Shown here piece by piece: positions 11,947-24,029 of a stretch of DNA of 64,000 nt. Under the pieces are notes generated by a model. That model did no database searches. It had not been told where the DNA came from and worked only from the letters and a program-made list of their open reading frames with translations. Location of the stretch: contig NC_083692.1 of the NCBI RefSeq assembly GCF_033118175.1, forward strand, positions 12,645,501 through 12,709,500, read 5' to 3'. The position numbers and the translations under genes were made by a program. The DNA is from Dama dama (Eukaryota > Chordata > Mammalia > Artiodactyla > Cervidae). The first letter of the stretch is position 1, and every line of letters begins with the position of its first letter.

Positions 11947-12172
11947 GGGCTTTCCTGGTGGCTCAGATGGTAAAGAAACTGCCTGCAATGCAAATGACCT
12001 GGGTTCAATCCCTGAGTCAGGAAGATCCCCTGGAGAAAGATACGGCTGCCCACTCTAGTATTCTTGCCTGGAGCATTCCATGGACAGAGGAGCCTGGAGG
12101 GCTAAAGTCTGTGGGATCACAAAGAGTCGTACATGACTGAGTGACTCACACACACACACACATACACTCACA
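11947..12172 (+). mobile_element. Bov-tA SINE with CA tail
   Basis: Full-length sense copy ending in a (CA)n-rich tail at about 12146-12172. It is followed directly by a second Bov-tA. Confidence 0.9.
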
Positions 12173-12389
12173 GGGCTTCCCAGGTGGCTCAGTAGTAAAG
12201 AACCCATCTGCCAGTGCAGAAAACACAAGAAGTGCTGGTTTCATTCCTGGCTTGGGAAGATTCCTGGAGTAGGAAATGGCAACCTGCTACAGTGTGCTTG
12301 CCTGGGAAATCCCATGGACGAAGGAGCCTGGTGGGCTACAGTCCCTGGGGCCACAAAGAGTCGGACACGACTGAACACATACACACATA
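12173..12389 (+). mobile_element. Bov-tA SINE, tandem with previous
   Basis: Sense copy from gggcttcccaggtggctcag to the CA-rich tail gaacacatacacacatag. The L1 3' UTR resumes right after it (ttgataatactgtgttatat). Confidence 0.9.
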
Positions 12390-12548
12390 GTTGATAATAC
12401 TGTGTTATATACTTTGAATTAATTTGCTAAGAGAGTAGAACTATGTTTCTGATAGAAAAAAACAACAAAAAAGATAAATATGTGAGGTGACAGATGTGTT
12501 AATTAACTCAATGGTGGGAATTCCTTCCGAGAGTATATATTTCAGCTA

Positions 12549-13528
12549 GTTCACTTCAGTTGTTCAGTTGTGTCGAACTCTTTGTGACCCCATGGACTGC
12601 AGCACACCAGGCCTCCCTGTCCATCACCAGCTCCCAGAGCTTGCTCAAACTATTGTCCATCGCATCAGTGATGCCATCCAACCAACTCATCCTCTGTCAT
12701 CCCCTTCTCCTCCTGCTTTCAATCTTTCCCAGCATCAGGGTCTTTTCAAATGAGTCGGTTCTTCGCATCAGGTGGCCAAAGTATTGGAGTTTCAGCTTCA
12801 GCATCAGTCCTTCCAATGAATATTCAGGACTGATTTCCTTTAGGATGGACTGGTTGGATTGCCTGCTGTCCAAGGGACACTCAAGAGTCTTCTCCAATAC
12901 CACAGTTCAAAAGCATCAATTCTTCAGTGCTCAGCTTTCTTTATAGTCCAACTCTCACATTCATACATGACTACTGGAAAAACCATAGCCTTAACTAGAT
13001 GGATTTTTGTTTATAAAGTAATGTCTCTGCTTATTAATGTGCTGTCTAGGTTCATCATAGCTTTTCTTCCAAGGAGCAAGCGTCTTTTAATTTCATGGGT
13101 GCAGTCACCATCTGCAGTGATTTTGGAGCCCAAAACAATAAAATCTCTCAGTGTTTCCATTGTTTCCCATCTATTTGCCATAAAGTGATGGGACCAGATG
13201 CCATGATCTTAGTTTTCTGAATGTTAAGCTTTAAGCCAGCTTTTTCACTCTCCTCATTCACTTTCATCAAGAGGCTCTTTAGTTCTTCTTTACTTTCTGC
13301 CATAAAGGTGGTGTCATCTGCATATCTGAAGTTACTGATGTTTCTCCTGGCGCGATCTTGATTCCAGCTTGTGCTTCATCCAGCCCGACATTCCCCATGA
13401 TGTACTCTGCATATAAGTTAAATAAGCAGGGTGACAATATACAGCCTTGATGTATTCCTTTCCCTATTTGGAACCAGTCTGTTGTTCCATGTACAGTTCT
13501 AACTGTTGCTTCTTGACCTTCATACAGA
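12549..13528 (-). mobile_element. BovB LINE, 5'-truncated, inside L1 3' UTR
   Basis: An antisense 1-kb BovB covering part of the reverse transcriptase (LSPCLFNLYAEYIM readable on the minus strand in 13279-13548) through to the 3' end. The catalytic YADD block is damaged by a frame shift. L1 3' UTR sequence flanks it on both sides. Confidence 0.92.
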
Positions 13529-13600
13529 ACATATACTACCTGTACCAAGTCATTCTGCTGTATGTTTTAAATATATTACAATTTTATTTGTCAAAAAATT

Positions 13601-14084
13601 AATGAATGAACCACATTCATGACATGAAAAAATAGTAATAAATATATAGTTGGTGTTTAACATCTTTTCATTAAATTAATGAAATAAGTGAACTCACTAA
13701 TTAATTTTGTTTTTGTATGAAATAAACCAATTTGTTTCCTATAGTCTTCATTTGGCTGATTGCATCCCTGTGGTCTATTTTCTAAAGATTGGGAATGAAT
13801 ATGGAGGCTTGAGGGATTTTGTGGGGTTTTTTTTTACGCAATGAAGAATTCATAATCCACGATTCCTTTTGTTAGGACTTTAATAGTCCTTGATCGCTTC
13901 CTTCTTTTCTGATATGATAACATGCTATAGGCTCAATGTTCAGTTCCTGCTCTAAACCTGGAATCTACAATATTTCCCAAAGAACTTGATTCCCATAGGG
14001 GTTTCTAAGGGTGCTCATCACTACTGGATTTTTCATTATTTTTAGGCTACTTCAGGGGAAATAGATAAAAATGTTTTTAAAAGT
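13601..14084. other. Unassigned stretch
   Basis: AT-rich. The part at about 13930-14060 has the look of an old dispersed repeat, but I cannot name its family. Confidence 0.35.
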
Positions 14085-16104
14085 TTTTTTTTAAAACAAG
14101 TTTATTAATGTACAATGACGGACAATAAATTCCAAGTATCTAAAAAGTGCAATTTGATCAGTTCTGACATCTGCAAACACTTGCAAAGCTATAATTGCGA
14201 CAGCAAATAATTTTATCACCCTTAAATATTTCCTCTTGCCTCTTTATAATCCATGCCTCCTTCTACTTGGTTGTCCCTAATCAATCACTGATCTGCCTAC
14301 CATTAATATAAATGAATTAACCTTTTATAGAATTTTATATGAATCAAATCATATTTCACATGCACTTTTTGATAAACTTCTTTCACTTAGTATGGTTATT
14401 TTGAGATTTATCCATGTTGTTGTATGTATCAATATATCAGTTTCAGGGTGAATATATTTCCATCTGTTGGGTATTTAGGAGTGAAATACTTCAGTCATAT
14501 GGTAATTGTTGTTTAGCTTTTTAAGAAACTACCAAACTGTTTTCCAAAATGGTTATACCATTTTACCTTTTTTCCAGCAGTTTTTAGTGAGCTTTTGTTG
14601 ATACTTTGGTTTCAATTTATGTTTTTCTGACTACTGATAATGTTAACCATCATTCATGTGCAATTTTGGCTCTTTTTCTATTTTGTGAAGTGTCTGTTCA
14701 CTTTTTTGCTGATATTTTCATTATACTTTTTAAACTAATCATTGAGCTTTGAGAATTATTTGTACAGCACTTTAATATTTGTGTTGTATTAATACTTTCT
14801 GCCATTCTGTGGCTTGACATTTTTTATTTTCTCAGTGGTGCCTTCAGAAGAGTAACTGTTCTGCATTTTGTTTGATTAAGCTTAGCAAACTCTAGTTTTA
14901 TGGTTTATGCTTTTTTATTTCTAAGAAAAACACCACAAGTCTGCAAAAATGTTCTCCTGTGTGTTCTTCTAGTTGCTTTATAGATGTAGATTTTATAGAT
15001 AACTGTATAATAAATCTGAAGTTAATTTTTTATATACTGTGTGAGGTAGGGATCAATATCATTTTTTATCGTTTGGCTATTTAGTTGGTCAAGCATTATT
15101 TGTTGAACTTCTTTTCTCATAAACTGTGTTGACAACTTTGCTGAAATTCAACTGCTTATATTTGTAGGGGTTCGGTTTTTGATTCTCTAGTCTATTTCTC
15201 TCTTTTTTTTTTAACCAATGTTTAACTGGATATTTAAAGTCTTGTATATACGGTCGATTACCAATTGTATATTTAAGTCTTGAAAACAGATATTTTAAGT
15301 CCTCCACATGTATTCCTTTTTAAAACTTCTTTGGTTATTACAGGTTTTTAAAACCAGTTTAGAATTTAGAAACAGTTAAACCGATTTAGAACCAGTTCAG
15401 CAATTTCTATAAAAATGCTTGTTGCAATTTTTATTGGGGATGCATAGAAACAATAGGTTATTTGGGGGCAAATAGTCACCTTACAAATATTGAGTCTTAT
15501 AATCCGTGAAGGTGACATATTTCTCCATTTATTTAAATCATCTTCAATTTTTCTCTGTAACTGAAGAATCCCCACAAATAATGTAGTGTCATATAACTTT
15601 CAGTGTAGAGGACTTGAGTACCTTCGTTCAATCTGTTCCTAAGTGTCATGTTTTATGAAACTGTAACATATCATTTTAAAATATAGTCTAAAAAATAAAT
15701 AAAATATAGTCTATCTAATTTTTTAATATTTAAGAATATAATTAATTTTTATATATTGCATTTGTATCCTGTGACATTGCTAAATTTGTTATTTTTAATA
15801 ATTGTTTTGAACATTTATTGCGATTTTTATTTATTTATTTATTTAATGTAAACAATCACTTCCTCTATAAATTGGGGCAATTTCATTTTTCCTTTTATTT
15901 ATGCAACTTTTAAAATTTATTGCAATGGCTAGGTCCTCTAGCATTATATTGAACAGAAATGATCAAAGTGGACACTCTTGCTTTGTTTCTGATTTCAAGG
16001 GGAAAAAATTTCAATATTTTACCATCCAAAATGATGTTGACATTGGCTGTAGATCTTTGTAGTTTTTATAGATTAACAAAGCTCCCCACTACTCCTAGAG
16101 TATA
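14085..16104 (-). mobile_element. Old L1 (L1MB/L1MC-like), antisense
   Basis: The plus strand follows the reversed order of an old L1. The 3' UTR comes first (attaatgtacaatgacggac, then gatttatccatgttgttgta), then ORF2 read backwards (gtgtgaggtagggatcaata, aatattgagtcttataatcc, tttgtatcctgtgacattgc, agtggacactcttgctttgt). Numerous indels leave no usable frame. Confidence 0.75.
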
Positions 16105-18034
16105 CAAGCTCATCAATATGGTTTCAGATCCCACATTGCAACTAAAATGTAAGAAATCTCTGCTTGTATTACATGAATAAAGGGAAACTTGTTCTTCAGG
16201 TATTTCAAACAATTGGACAAATATTTTCCCATAAGACAATCAACACACTTCAGCATACAGCTGAAGCGCTTTATGTGTACATCTGATATTGTCACCTAGC
16301 ATAAGAACAATATGTGTAAACAAAAGATGAGATTAAACAAAATTAATTACTTTTACAGCTTCATCAAGAACATTCACAATGGTGCTTTTTTAAAAAACCA
16401 CATGTGCATTGAGGTGAAGAATATAATGACTAATTAATACCATCGTACACTACTGCCTTGTTGAAGGCTAAATCAACTTTCCCCATGATTGCTTTTGCAC
16501 CTTTCATGTAAAATGTCACCATACTGAAAAAGGTAAATAACGTCTTATTATTATTAGGAAAATAGTTTTGATATTATGGATTCCTGTCAGGGTCTCAGTT
16601 TCCCTCTGTGTTCCACTTAGAGAGCTATTTCTCCTAACTACTTCAGCCCTATGCATAAAGCATGACCATTATGAGGTCACTACTGAATATCCTGAATCTT
16701 CAATGAGGTTTCTCTAGTTTCACAGGTTAAAACTTGAACACTGCGGCACCCTATGTGAGCTCTGAGAATTACTTCCTTACGGTGATTCTTAGCCTGGACT
16801 GATGGAATGGTTTACCCTCAACTCAGTAGTTAGTCAAAGACTTGAGTAGACTTTGCTGGGATTTTTCTGGACTTTTCCTCATTTCTAGCCACCTGTTCCA
16901 CAATATCTACCTGCCTCAGCTTCCCGTCTCTGCTCTTCAACTCAACTTGGTTATGTTTTTGCCACAACCTGAGAAATACCTTAAAGTAGAAATTCAGGGA
17001 TATTACTGAGCTCATACTTTTGTTATCCTTTTCTGAGCTGCCACAGTCACGCGCTGCTTGCTGTCAAATGTCTGAAAATAGAGTGTGTCTGTGACATAGA
17101 TTTTAGTTTTCTAATTGTTCACCACTGAAAAGAACATTTAATTCCATTTACTCTATCATGCCCAGCTAGAGAAGTCAAATTTTTATGTGTTTTAAGCCCA
17201 ATATTTCCAGTGGGTTTTTTTCCAATGATTTTTTCCCTCATTTTATGATTATACATTTCCATATTTCCTGAAATATTTTAAAATCTTGATACAGCTTTTC
17301 TCTAATACTTTTACTAGAGATTGTATATATGTGATCCAAGTCCTGTCATGCCTTTAAGGTAGTTTTACCACTCTAGTGTTTAGTTATCACGGCCTGTGAG
17401 TTTGTGTTCCCTGGGGGCACTGGCCACTCTGATTGCTAACATGATTTGGAGAAGAATTTAGGAAAAAGCGTTCATCTGTGCTAAGGCCTAATGTGTTGAA
17501 GGAGAAGGGAAGGATGGATCTGAGACCTGAGAAATCCAGGTACCAGAGACCCCCTGTTGACCACTCCCATTTGCTGTCACTCCACCACGCAGTTCTCCTG
17601 GTCATCATTTCATCTACTAAACCCAGGAAAAGCAGTGGAAGGAGGCAGTTTCCCTAGAGTATCACACCAGCCTTAAAGGTTTTGATATGAAGTGGGGAGG
17701 AGTGAATGCTTGAGGAAAATTGGTACCATCCATTCTTCATTACAGTAGGTTTTGGAGTTACCCTTTTATTAGCATTGAGGTCTGGTTCACCACTGTAGGT
17801 TTCTCCCAATAAGAGGGCAGCTAGTGATTAGCTCCAGGTACCAGAGGCAAATAACACAAAACATCCACTTCTGTCTCAGTCTTCATTTTCTTACTTTTGC
17901 TAGAATTTTCCACAGTTTTTTTTTTTTTGCTATTTTTGTTGTCAGTAGCTGGAGTCCAAGTCTTCCTTTTATTTCTAAGATTTCTCCAAGACTTAAAAAA
18001 TAACAGTTGAAGTGAGATATCACTGCCATTTTGC
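16105..18034. other. Single-copy stretch
   Basis: No gene and no clearly identified element. Short frames here are unremarkable. Confidence 0.4.
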
Positions 18035-18530
18035 TATTCAGTTGTGATTGCAAATCTCTCTCCATTTCCTTGCTTAAAGTAAGGATAATATTAATATCCA
18101 TCTTACAGAGTTCTTTTATTTTGTATTTATTACTTATTTACTTTGGGCCTCACTGGCTTTTCACTGCTATGCATGGGCTTTCTCTAGTTGGAGCAAGCAG
18201 AGGCTACTCTAGTTGCAGTGAGCAGGTTTTTCATAGCCGTGGCTTCTCTTATGGAGGAGCACAGGCTTCAGTAGCTACAACTTGGGGGCTCAGCAATTTC
18301 GGCTCTCTGGCTCCAGGGCACGGGTTTAGTAGCTGTGGTACACAGGCTTAGGTCGAATTTGTTTTCGAATCTGTTTCCCTTGGAAACAGGCAGGTTCTCA
18401 ACCACTGGACCACCAGAGAAGTCTCATCTTAGAGCATTTGGAGAAGATTAAATGAGAAAGTACCCATAACCTGGTGCCATCTAGAACAGTGTAAAAACTC
18501 AGTAAAAACTAGCTGTTACTATTCTTACTA
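18035..18530 (+). mobile_element. MIR SINE split by a CHR-type SINE
   Basis: The MIR core at 18035-18110 (tttccttgcttaaagtaagg, ending catcttacagag) continues at 18425-18530 (gaagattaaatgagaaagta, aactcagtaaaaactagctg). The sequence catcttacagag is repeated as catcttagag at the far side of the insert, which fixes the junction. Confidence 0.65.
18111..18424 (-). mobile_element. CHR-type tRNA SINE inside MIR
   Basis: Antisense copy. The T-rich left edge is the complement of its A tail. The body holds repeated gctactctagttgcagtgag-like units, and the right edge caaccactggaccaccagag is the complement of the tRNA head. Confidence 0.8.
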
Positions 18531-18618
18531 ATCATTAATTTTGAAATATTCAAAAAAAAATCCAAAAATAATTTTACCTAAGAGAGAAATCTATTGTGAC
18601 TGAGTATATTTATCATAT

Positions 18619-18809
18619 GGGCTTCCTGAGTGTCTTACTGGTAAAAGCAGGAGACTCAGGTTATATCTCTGGGTTGGAAGATCCCCTGGAGTAGGAAATG
18701 GCAACCCACTCCAGTATTCTTCCCTGGGAAATCCCAAGGACACAGGAGACTAGAAAGCTATAGTCCACGGGGTCATGGTAGAGTTGAACAGGGCTGAGCA
18801 ACTGAACCT
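18619..18809 (+). mobile_element. Bov-tA SINE
   Basis: Sense copy from gggcttcctgagtgtcttac to gggctgagcaactgaacctg. A similar gtatatttatcata / gtatttattatac sequence flanks it. Confidence 0.85.
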
Positions 18810-18812
18810 GTG

Positions 18813-19365
18813 TATTTATTATACTTAGTATATTTACTTACTAAGCCACCTAATTGTATATTATTCAGGTGTATCTTTCCATCTTGTCCGCAGCATTTCA
18901 AGGGAGGCAGCTTGTCAGTGCTGTGCTAAAATTCAGAGGCATTACTTCTAAACAGGGCTCTGCTCTAGTTCACCAGGATAAAAATGATCCAAAAATACAA
19001 TTAAGTAGCTCCAATATGAGATCTTCACTGCAAATTAATGTTGGAAAGTGAGGTAATAATCACTATGAGAGAAGTGCTCACACCTACATTTTAAGTGAAT
19101 AGGTTTCTCAAAATTGACAATCATCTCACCAGGCAACCATTCACAGAACCCTATTTGCTTGTCTTCTATCTGCTTGCACCTTCCTTTTAATCATGGTTCT
19201 TCAAAAATTTCCAAGAATGGTTTAGCAGTCTCAAAGTAGGGACTCTTGGTATTCAGGGAAACCAGTAATTTTGATCAGGAGATTTAAACTCACTGAGTGA
19301 GGCTAGTTCTTGATTACATTTCCTGCCCTCATTTAGGCTTCTTCACAGAGAGTGTAAGAGAAAAT
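18813..19365. other. Single-copy stretch
   Basis: Nothing recognised. Confidence 0.4.
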
Positions 19366-19585
19366 GGGCTTCCTACATGGCGCTAGAGGTAAAGAAACCA
19401 CCTATGAATGCCAGAGATATAAGAGACATGGGTTCGATTTCTAGGTTGGGAAGATCCCCTGGAGGAGGACATGGCAACCCACTCCAGTATTCTTGCCTGG
19501 AGAATCCCATGGACAGAGGGGACTGGCAGGATATGGTCCATAGGGTTGCAAAGAGTCAGACATGACTGAAGTGGCTTAGCATTAA
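19366..19585 (+). mobile_element. Bov-tA SINE
   Basis: Sense copy with gggttcgatttctaggttgg in the B-box region and the tail agagtcagacatgactgaag. Confidence 0.88.
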
Positions 19586-19829
19586 CAGATGCATAAGGGA
19601 AAATACCATTTTATACTCAGCTGTGGTTCTCCAAGTCACTTTGCATTCCAAGGGCAAATGTGAACAGAAGGATTTTGATTTCCTGGAACCCGCCTTCTTT
19701 ATGACCCTGGAGGCTACCGTTTAGCTCAGCTTCTCAGACCACAATCTCCTTCCCTTGATGAATTCACTCAGCATCTCATCTTGCCTCTAGCTGTGCTTCT
19801 TGATCACATTAGTACATTATCTTCCTCCC

Positions 19830-19877
<48 letters not shown>

Positions 19878-20130
19878 CCCATTTGAGCTCTGCCTTTCCT
19901 CCCAGGAAGCCCTGGTCCTGATCTAATCATGCATATTTTTTTCACCCTGTCTCAGAACCTGCCTACCAGAGGGAAACAAGACGGATTCATCTTCAAGTCA
20001 CAAAAATCTTTGTTAAAATTTTCCTTCAGGACAGTGGGCACCTCTTGGTCTTGCATTTGCGCAACTTAGTATAGCCCTCTCAAGTACTTCCTCTCATCCT
20101 GATTATCATCATCAGAATGCTCTTATGTAA
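19586..20130. other. Single-copy stretch with CA repeat
   Basis: No gene recognised; it contains the microsatellite at 19832-19872. Confidence 0.4.
19832..19872. repeat. (CA)n microsatellite, about 20 units
   Basis: Uninterrupted CA dinucleotides, then catacacccc. It is not attached to a SINE. This length is usually polymorphic. Confidence 0.95.
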
Positions 20131-20258
20131 GGGTTGGGAAGATGCCCGGGAGAAGGGAAAGGCTACCCACTCCAGTATTCTGGCCTGGAGAATTCCACAG
20201 ACTATTTAGTTCATGGGGCTGCAAAGAGTCAGACATGCCTGAGCGACTTTCCCTTCAC
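20131..20258 (+). mobile_element. BovA SINE, 5'-truncated
   Basis: Only the part from ggttgggaagatgcccggga to the tail tgcctgagcgactttccctt is present; the tRNA head is missing. Confidence 0.85.
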
Positions 20259-20521
20259 TAAGCTGTGTCCACCTGTGGGCTTGTGAGCCACTGGACACTT
20301 CTCAGAGCACCCTGCCTTCAAGCATTCCGTTCCATACCTTGCACTTTTGTTGTAGGACATTTCTTCCATCCTTTGATCCTGAGGTGACCAGAGGCTTACT
20401 TCTCAGCCACCTTGGTCTGTTCAAATTCCTCTCTTTGTCCAGAGTTAGATCCAAAAGAGTAGCTTTTGCTTTTGTGCTTCTATTTGTTTTCTCACTTTTT
20501 GGGAGAAGATATACCTATAGA

Positions 20522-20735
20522 TTGCTTCCCTGGGTGGCTCAGTGGTAAAACATCTGCCTGTCAAACAGCAGACGCGAGTTCAATTCCTGGATTGGAAAGA
20601 TCCCCCGGAGGAGGAAACGGCAACTCATTCCAGGATTCTTGCGTAGGAAAGCCCATGGACAGAGACGCCTGACAGGCTACAGTTCACAGGGTCGAAAAAG
20701 AGTCAGACACAACTTAATGTCTAAACAACAACCAT
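20522..20735 (+). mobile_element. Bov-tA SINE
   Basis: Sense copy with tggctcagtggtaaaacatc and cgagttcaattcctggattg. The sequence atatacc flanks both sides (about 20509 and 20735). Confidence 0.88.
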
Positions 20736-21688
20736 ATACCCTTGGATATATGGAAATAATACTTGGATATATTTGTTTCTTTATTATTTTTTTTTAAGAG
20801 GCATCCTTTTCCTGAGTCATCTCCCAATTATCCATTGTTGTCTCTATTAGAATATTGTTCTTCATCCCTCTTTCTATCCTTAAACATAACCCAGGGCACA
20901 ATATGATTATTTCTGCATTTTCTACAAGATAAAATTATTTCCTCATTATTATTTATTTTTATTTTATTCATTTATTTCTGAGTGGGCAGGATTAATGGCC
21001 ACGTAGAAGGATTAACTCTAAAGTACTTCCAGAACCGGTGATTGTTTGCCATGTCCCCCAGTAATTAACATTAACTACTACTAAAATAATAAAATACATC
21101 TATATCTATATATCCAGCTAAATTTTCTATCTGTGAGGGATTAACAGTTCAGACATAGTGAACAGCATTTCTAAAATTTATAATCTATATAGACACATAA
21201 GCCCACAGATAGTACATTGAGAAAATAAAGGTAAAATGAAGTTGTCTTAACTTATTTTGTTCAACAAACTTCCACAGACCCACACATGCCCCACATATCT
21301 TCCAAAGGTCTTAATTTTGGAGTTACATAATTTTTCTCCTACAGAATGAAAAAAATGAACACTAGCTACTTCCTTTAGCCAAAGTACTGCAGAGATAAAA
21401 TTTCTTGCAAACTCAGCAATCTGAAAACAGAATTCTTTATTAAAGTGAAATTGTGGAGAAATGTAATTAATCAAATAAGTATAGACTTCCAGTTTCAGTA
21501 CTTTGGGAGACAACAAAGCTAATTCATGTCTTTTGTTCTTAATATTTTCTTTGTTGGAAGAAAAGCATATGCCTATTTACCTAATTCTAAAACAAGACCC
21601 ACAAGGGTTAGTACTTCAGTGGAAATATGAAGGTTACAGGGTAAAGGATTGTAATGGTCAGTTTACTTGTCAACTTGGCTGGTCTATT
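20736..21688. other. Single-copy stretch
   Basis: AT-rich and without an assigned element. The frame at 21247-21516 on the minus strand shows no family resemblance. Confidence 0.4.
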
Positions 21689-21900
21689 GTGCTTGTACTT
21701 AGTTGTGTCCAACACTTTGAGACCCTTTGGACTGTAGTCCGCCAGGCTCCGCTGCCCATGGAATTTCCCAGGCAGGAATGCTAGAGTGGGTTGCCATTCC
21801 TCCTCCAGAAGATCTTCCTGATTCAGGGATTGGACTCGCGTCTCCTATGCCTCCTGCATTGCAGGCAGATTCTTTACCCAATGAGCCATCAGGGAAGCCC
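21689..21900 (-). mobile_element. BovA/Bov-tA SINE
   Basis: Antisense copy from gtgcttgtacttagttgtgt to the reversed tRNA head aatgagccatcagggaagcc. Confidence 0.9.
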
Positions 21901-22018
21901 ATATTATAGTTCCCAGTTATTCATCAAGCACTAATCTTGGTGTTGGTGTGAAGGTATTTTGTAAATTTAATTAACATTCATAGTCAGCTGACTTCAAGAA
22001 GAGGACATTATTCTGGAT

Positions 22019-22105
22019 AATCCTCATGGACAGAGGAGCCTGGCAGGCTACAGTCCATTGGGTCACAAAGACCTGTGTCCGACCGAGCAACTTAGAATAC
22101 ACGCA
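22019..22105 (+). mobile_element. BovA SINE 3' half, truncated
   Basis: The 3' third of a BovA in sense (ctcatggacagaggagcctg to gaccgagcaacttag). It leads directly into the compound microsatellite. Confidence 0.8.
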
Positions 22106-22117
22106 TGCGTGTGTGTG

Positions 22118-22197
<80 letters not shown>

Positions 22198-22241
22198 TAG
22201 ATACTCAGTCGTGTCTGACTGAGCAACTTAGCATGCATACA

Positions 22242-22281
<40 letters not shown>

Positions 22282-22292
22282 CATGCACATAC
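22106..22292. repeat. Compound microsatellite (GT)/(TC)n(TA)n(CA)n ... (GT)n
   Basis: The tracts are TC at 22122-22154, TA at 22155-22184, CA at 22185-22196 and GT at 22244-22279. Between them, at 22197-22235, lies a short piece of BovA end that forms a small inverted repeat (ctcagtc ... gactgag). Confidence 0.9.
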
Positions 22293-22500
22293 ATATACTT
22301 AGTTACTCAGTCATGTCTGAGTCTTTACGACTCTATGGACTGTAGCCTGCCAGGCTCCTCTGTCCATGGGGATTCTCCAGGCAAGAACACTGGAGTGGGT
22401 TGCTATGCCTTCCTCCAGGGGATCTTCCTGACCCAGTGATGGGACCCAGGTCTCCCACATTGCAGGCAGATTCCTTACTATCTGAGCCACCAGGCAAGCC
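22293..22500 (-). mobile_element. BovA/Bov-tA SINE
   Basis: Antisense full-length copy facing the truncated sense copy at 22019. Its left edge joins the GT tract and its right edge joins another TA/CA tract. Confidence 0.9.
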
Positions 22501-22563
22501 CATATATATGTGTATATATGTATACACACACACACACATATATATTTTTTATGTGTGTATATA
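22501..22563. repeat. TA/CA/GT-rich microsatellite
   Basis: Alternating atatat, gtgtatatat and acacacacacac tracts directly after the SINE. Confidence 0.85.
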
Positions 22564-23206
22564 CCTTACTGGTTGAATCTTGACAGATACAGGGATTAAT
22601 CCTGGATTGTTGATGTGGAGATTTTGAGCTATACCTTAGAGAATGAGTAGAATCAAATAGGTAGCGTCAAATTTACTGGACAGTGGAAAGATACAGAAAT
22701 TTTTATGCTTCTATGCTCCAGTATTATCTTCCCATTCCTTCATCTATCCCTCATGCTCTTACTTCCTCTAATATACACTAATCATTTTAATTAGCTGCTT
22801 TTCACAATGCTAATATTTACTGTTTTGAGCACCTGTTATGCACTAGGCTTGTGTTTGTTTTTTCCACTTCTCATGACAATGATTACTATTATTTTATGAA
22901 TCAGAAAATAGGTACTCAGATAAAGTGCAGCTAAAATCTTTATTTCATATCTTTGTAGTTTTGTCAGCTCTATTTCCACTGGAGATAGGCATCCTAATAT
23001 CAGTAAGAGATGATGACTGTGAGCCTGCGGGAAAAGACACAACATCTCAAAAATGACCATAGAACATTCTATTGAAAATGAATGCTTACAATACTGTCTC
23101 TGAGTAGTAAAGGAAAAGTGTTATTTCAGTATTTTGTTTTTAATAGGGAAAATCAGAAATATTCTATCACATTTTGTATTTTTCAGGATTGCCCAGAGAT
23201 ACAGAA
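22564..23206. other. Single-copy stretch with a MIR piece
   Basis: No gene recognised. Confidence 0.4.
22800..22945 (-). mobile_element. MIR SINE
   Basis: Reversed MIR order: gagcacctgttatgcactag, then attactattattttatgaat and cagaaaataggtactcagat. It is diverged. Confidence 0.5.
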
Positions 23207-23279
23207 TATATATGTATATAAATATATACACACATACATGTATGTATATATGTGTACAAGAGAGATCTATTATACATAC

Positions 23280-23339
<60 letters not shown>

Positions 23340-23340
23340 T
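23207..23340. repeat. Compound microsatellite (TA)n(GA)n
   Basis: An irregular TA/TGTA/CA tract of about 110 bases ends in twelve GA units at about 23316-23339. No SINE is attached. Confidence 0.9.
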
Positions 23341-23482
23341 GCCATTATGAGGAACTGGCTCATTTGAATATGGAAGCTAAGTTCCACAATTGCTGTCTAA
23401 AAGCTGGAAACCCAGGAAATCAGGTGATATAGTTTAGTCTTTGACTCCAAAGGCCTGAGAACCAGGAGAGCTTATGATACCT

Positions 23483-23697
23483 GGGGCTTTCCTGATGGCT
23501 CAGATGGTAAAGAATCTGCCTGCAATGCAGGTGACCCAGGTTCTTCAATCCCTGGGTCAGGAAGATGCCCTGGAGAAGGGAATGGCTACCCACTCCAGTA
23601 TTCTTGCCTAGAGAATTCCATGGACAGAGAAGCCTGGTGGGCTACAGTCCTTGGGGTCACAGAGTCAGACATGACTGAGCGACTCACACTTTCACAC
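23483..23697 (+). mobile_element. Bov-tA SINE
   Basis: Sense copy starting gggctttcctgatggctcag, tail tgactgagcgactcacactt. A three-base insertion (ttc) sits in the B-box region. Confidence 0.9.
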
Positions 23698-23785
23698 TTT
23701 ATGGTATCTGAGTTCAAGGGTAAGAGAAGACCAAAATTCCGCTCAAGCTGTCAGAGAGGAAATTTATCTTTCCATTGCAATTTTA

Positions 23786-23833
23786 AGGCTTCCGTGGTAG
23801 ATCAGATGGTAAATAATCTGCTTGCCATGCAAT
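23786..23833 (+). mobile_element. Bov-tA SINE head fragment
   Basis: Only the tRNA head remains (ggcttccgtggtagatcaga to ctgcttgccatgcaa). Confidence 0.7.
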
Positions 23834-24029
23834 TTTATTCTCTTCAAGCCATCAATAGATTGAGTGATGTCCACCCACATTGAGGAGGGCAATCTGCTTG
23901 ACTCAGTCTACTGATTCAAACACTAATGTCATCCAGAACACTAAATGATTTTGCCATTTCAGCAGTTTGAGAGTAGGTTTCTTTCAAGGAAGGTGAAGAA
24001 GAAAATTTACTGAGGGTATAGGATTACAA

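Larger units (their letters stand above)
10085..13600 (+). mobile_element. Old L1 (L1MA-like), riddled with insertions
   Basis: Sense L1 pieces occur in order between younger inserts. An ORF2 reverse transcriptase part lies at 10085-10283, and ORF2 C-terminal parts at 10503-10644 and 10945-11350 (for example aatcatcagagaaaagcaaa). ORF2 end and 3' UTR follow at 11568-11946, then 3' UTR at 12390-12548. The last piece is at 13529-13600, where aaatatattacaattttatt continues the 3' end. An internal deletion precedes 10503. The inserts are five SINE copies and one BovB. No frame is intact. Confidence 0.75.

Noticed and set aside
10645..12389. Regularly repeated similar units that might suggest an array
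   Set aside because: They are tandem Bov-tA SINE pairs inside an L1, not a CRISPR array or satellite.
22026..22439. 137-codon frame
   Set aside because: Composed mostly of SINE and dinucleotide repeats (Ser-Leu, Ile-Tyr and Cys-Val runs).
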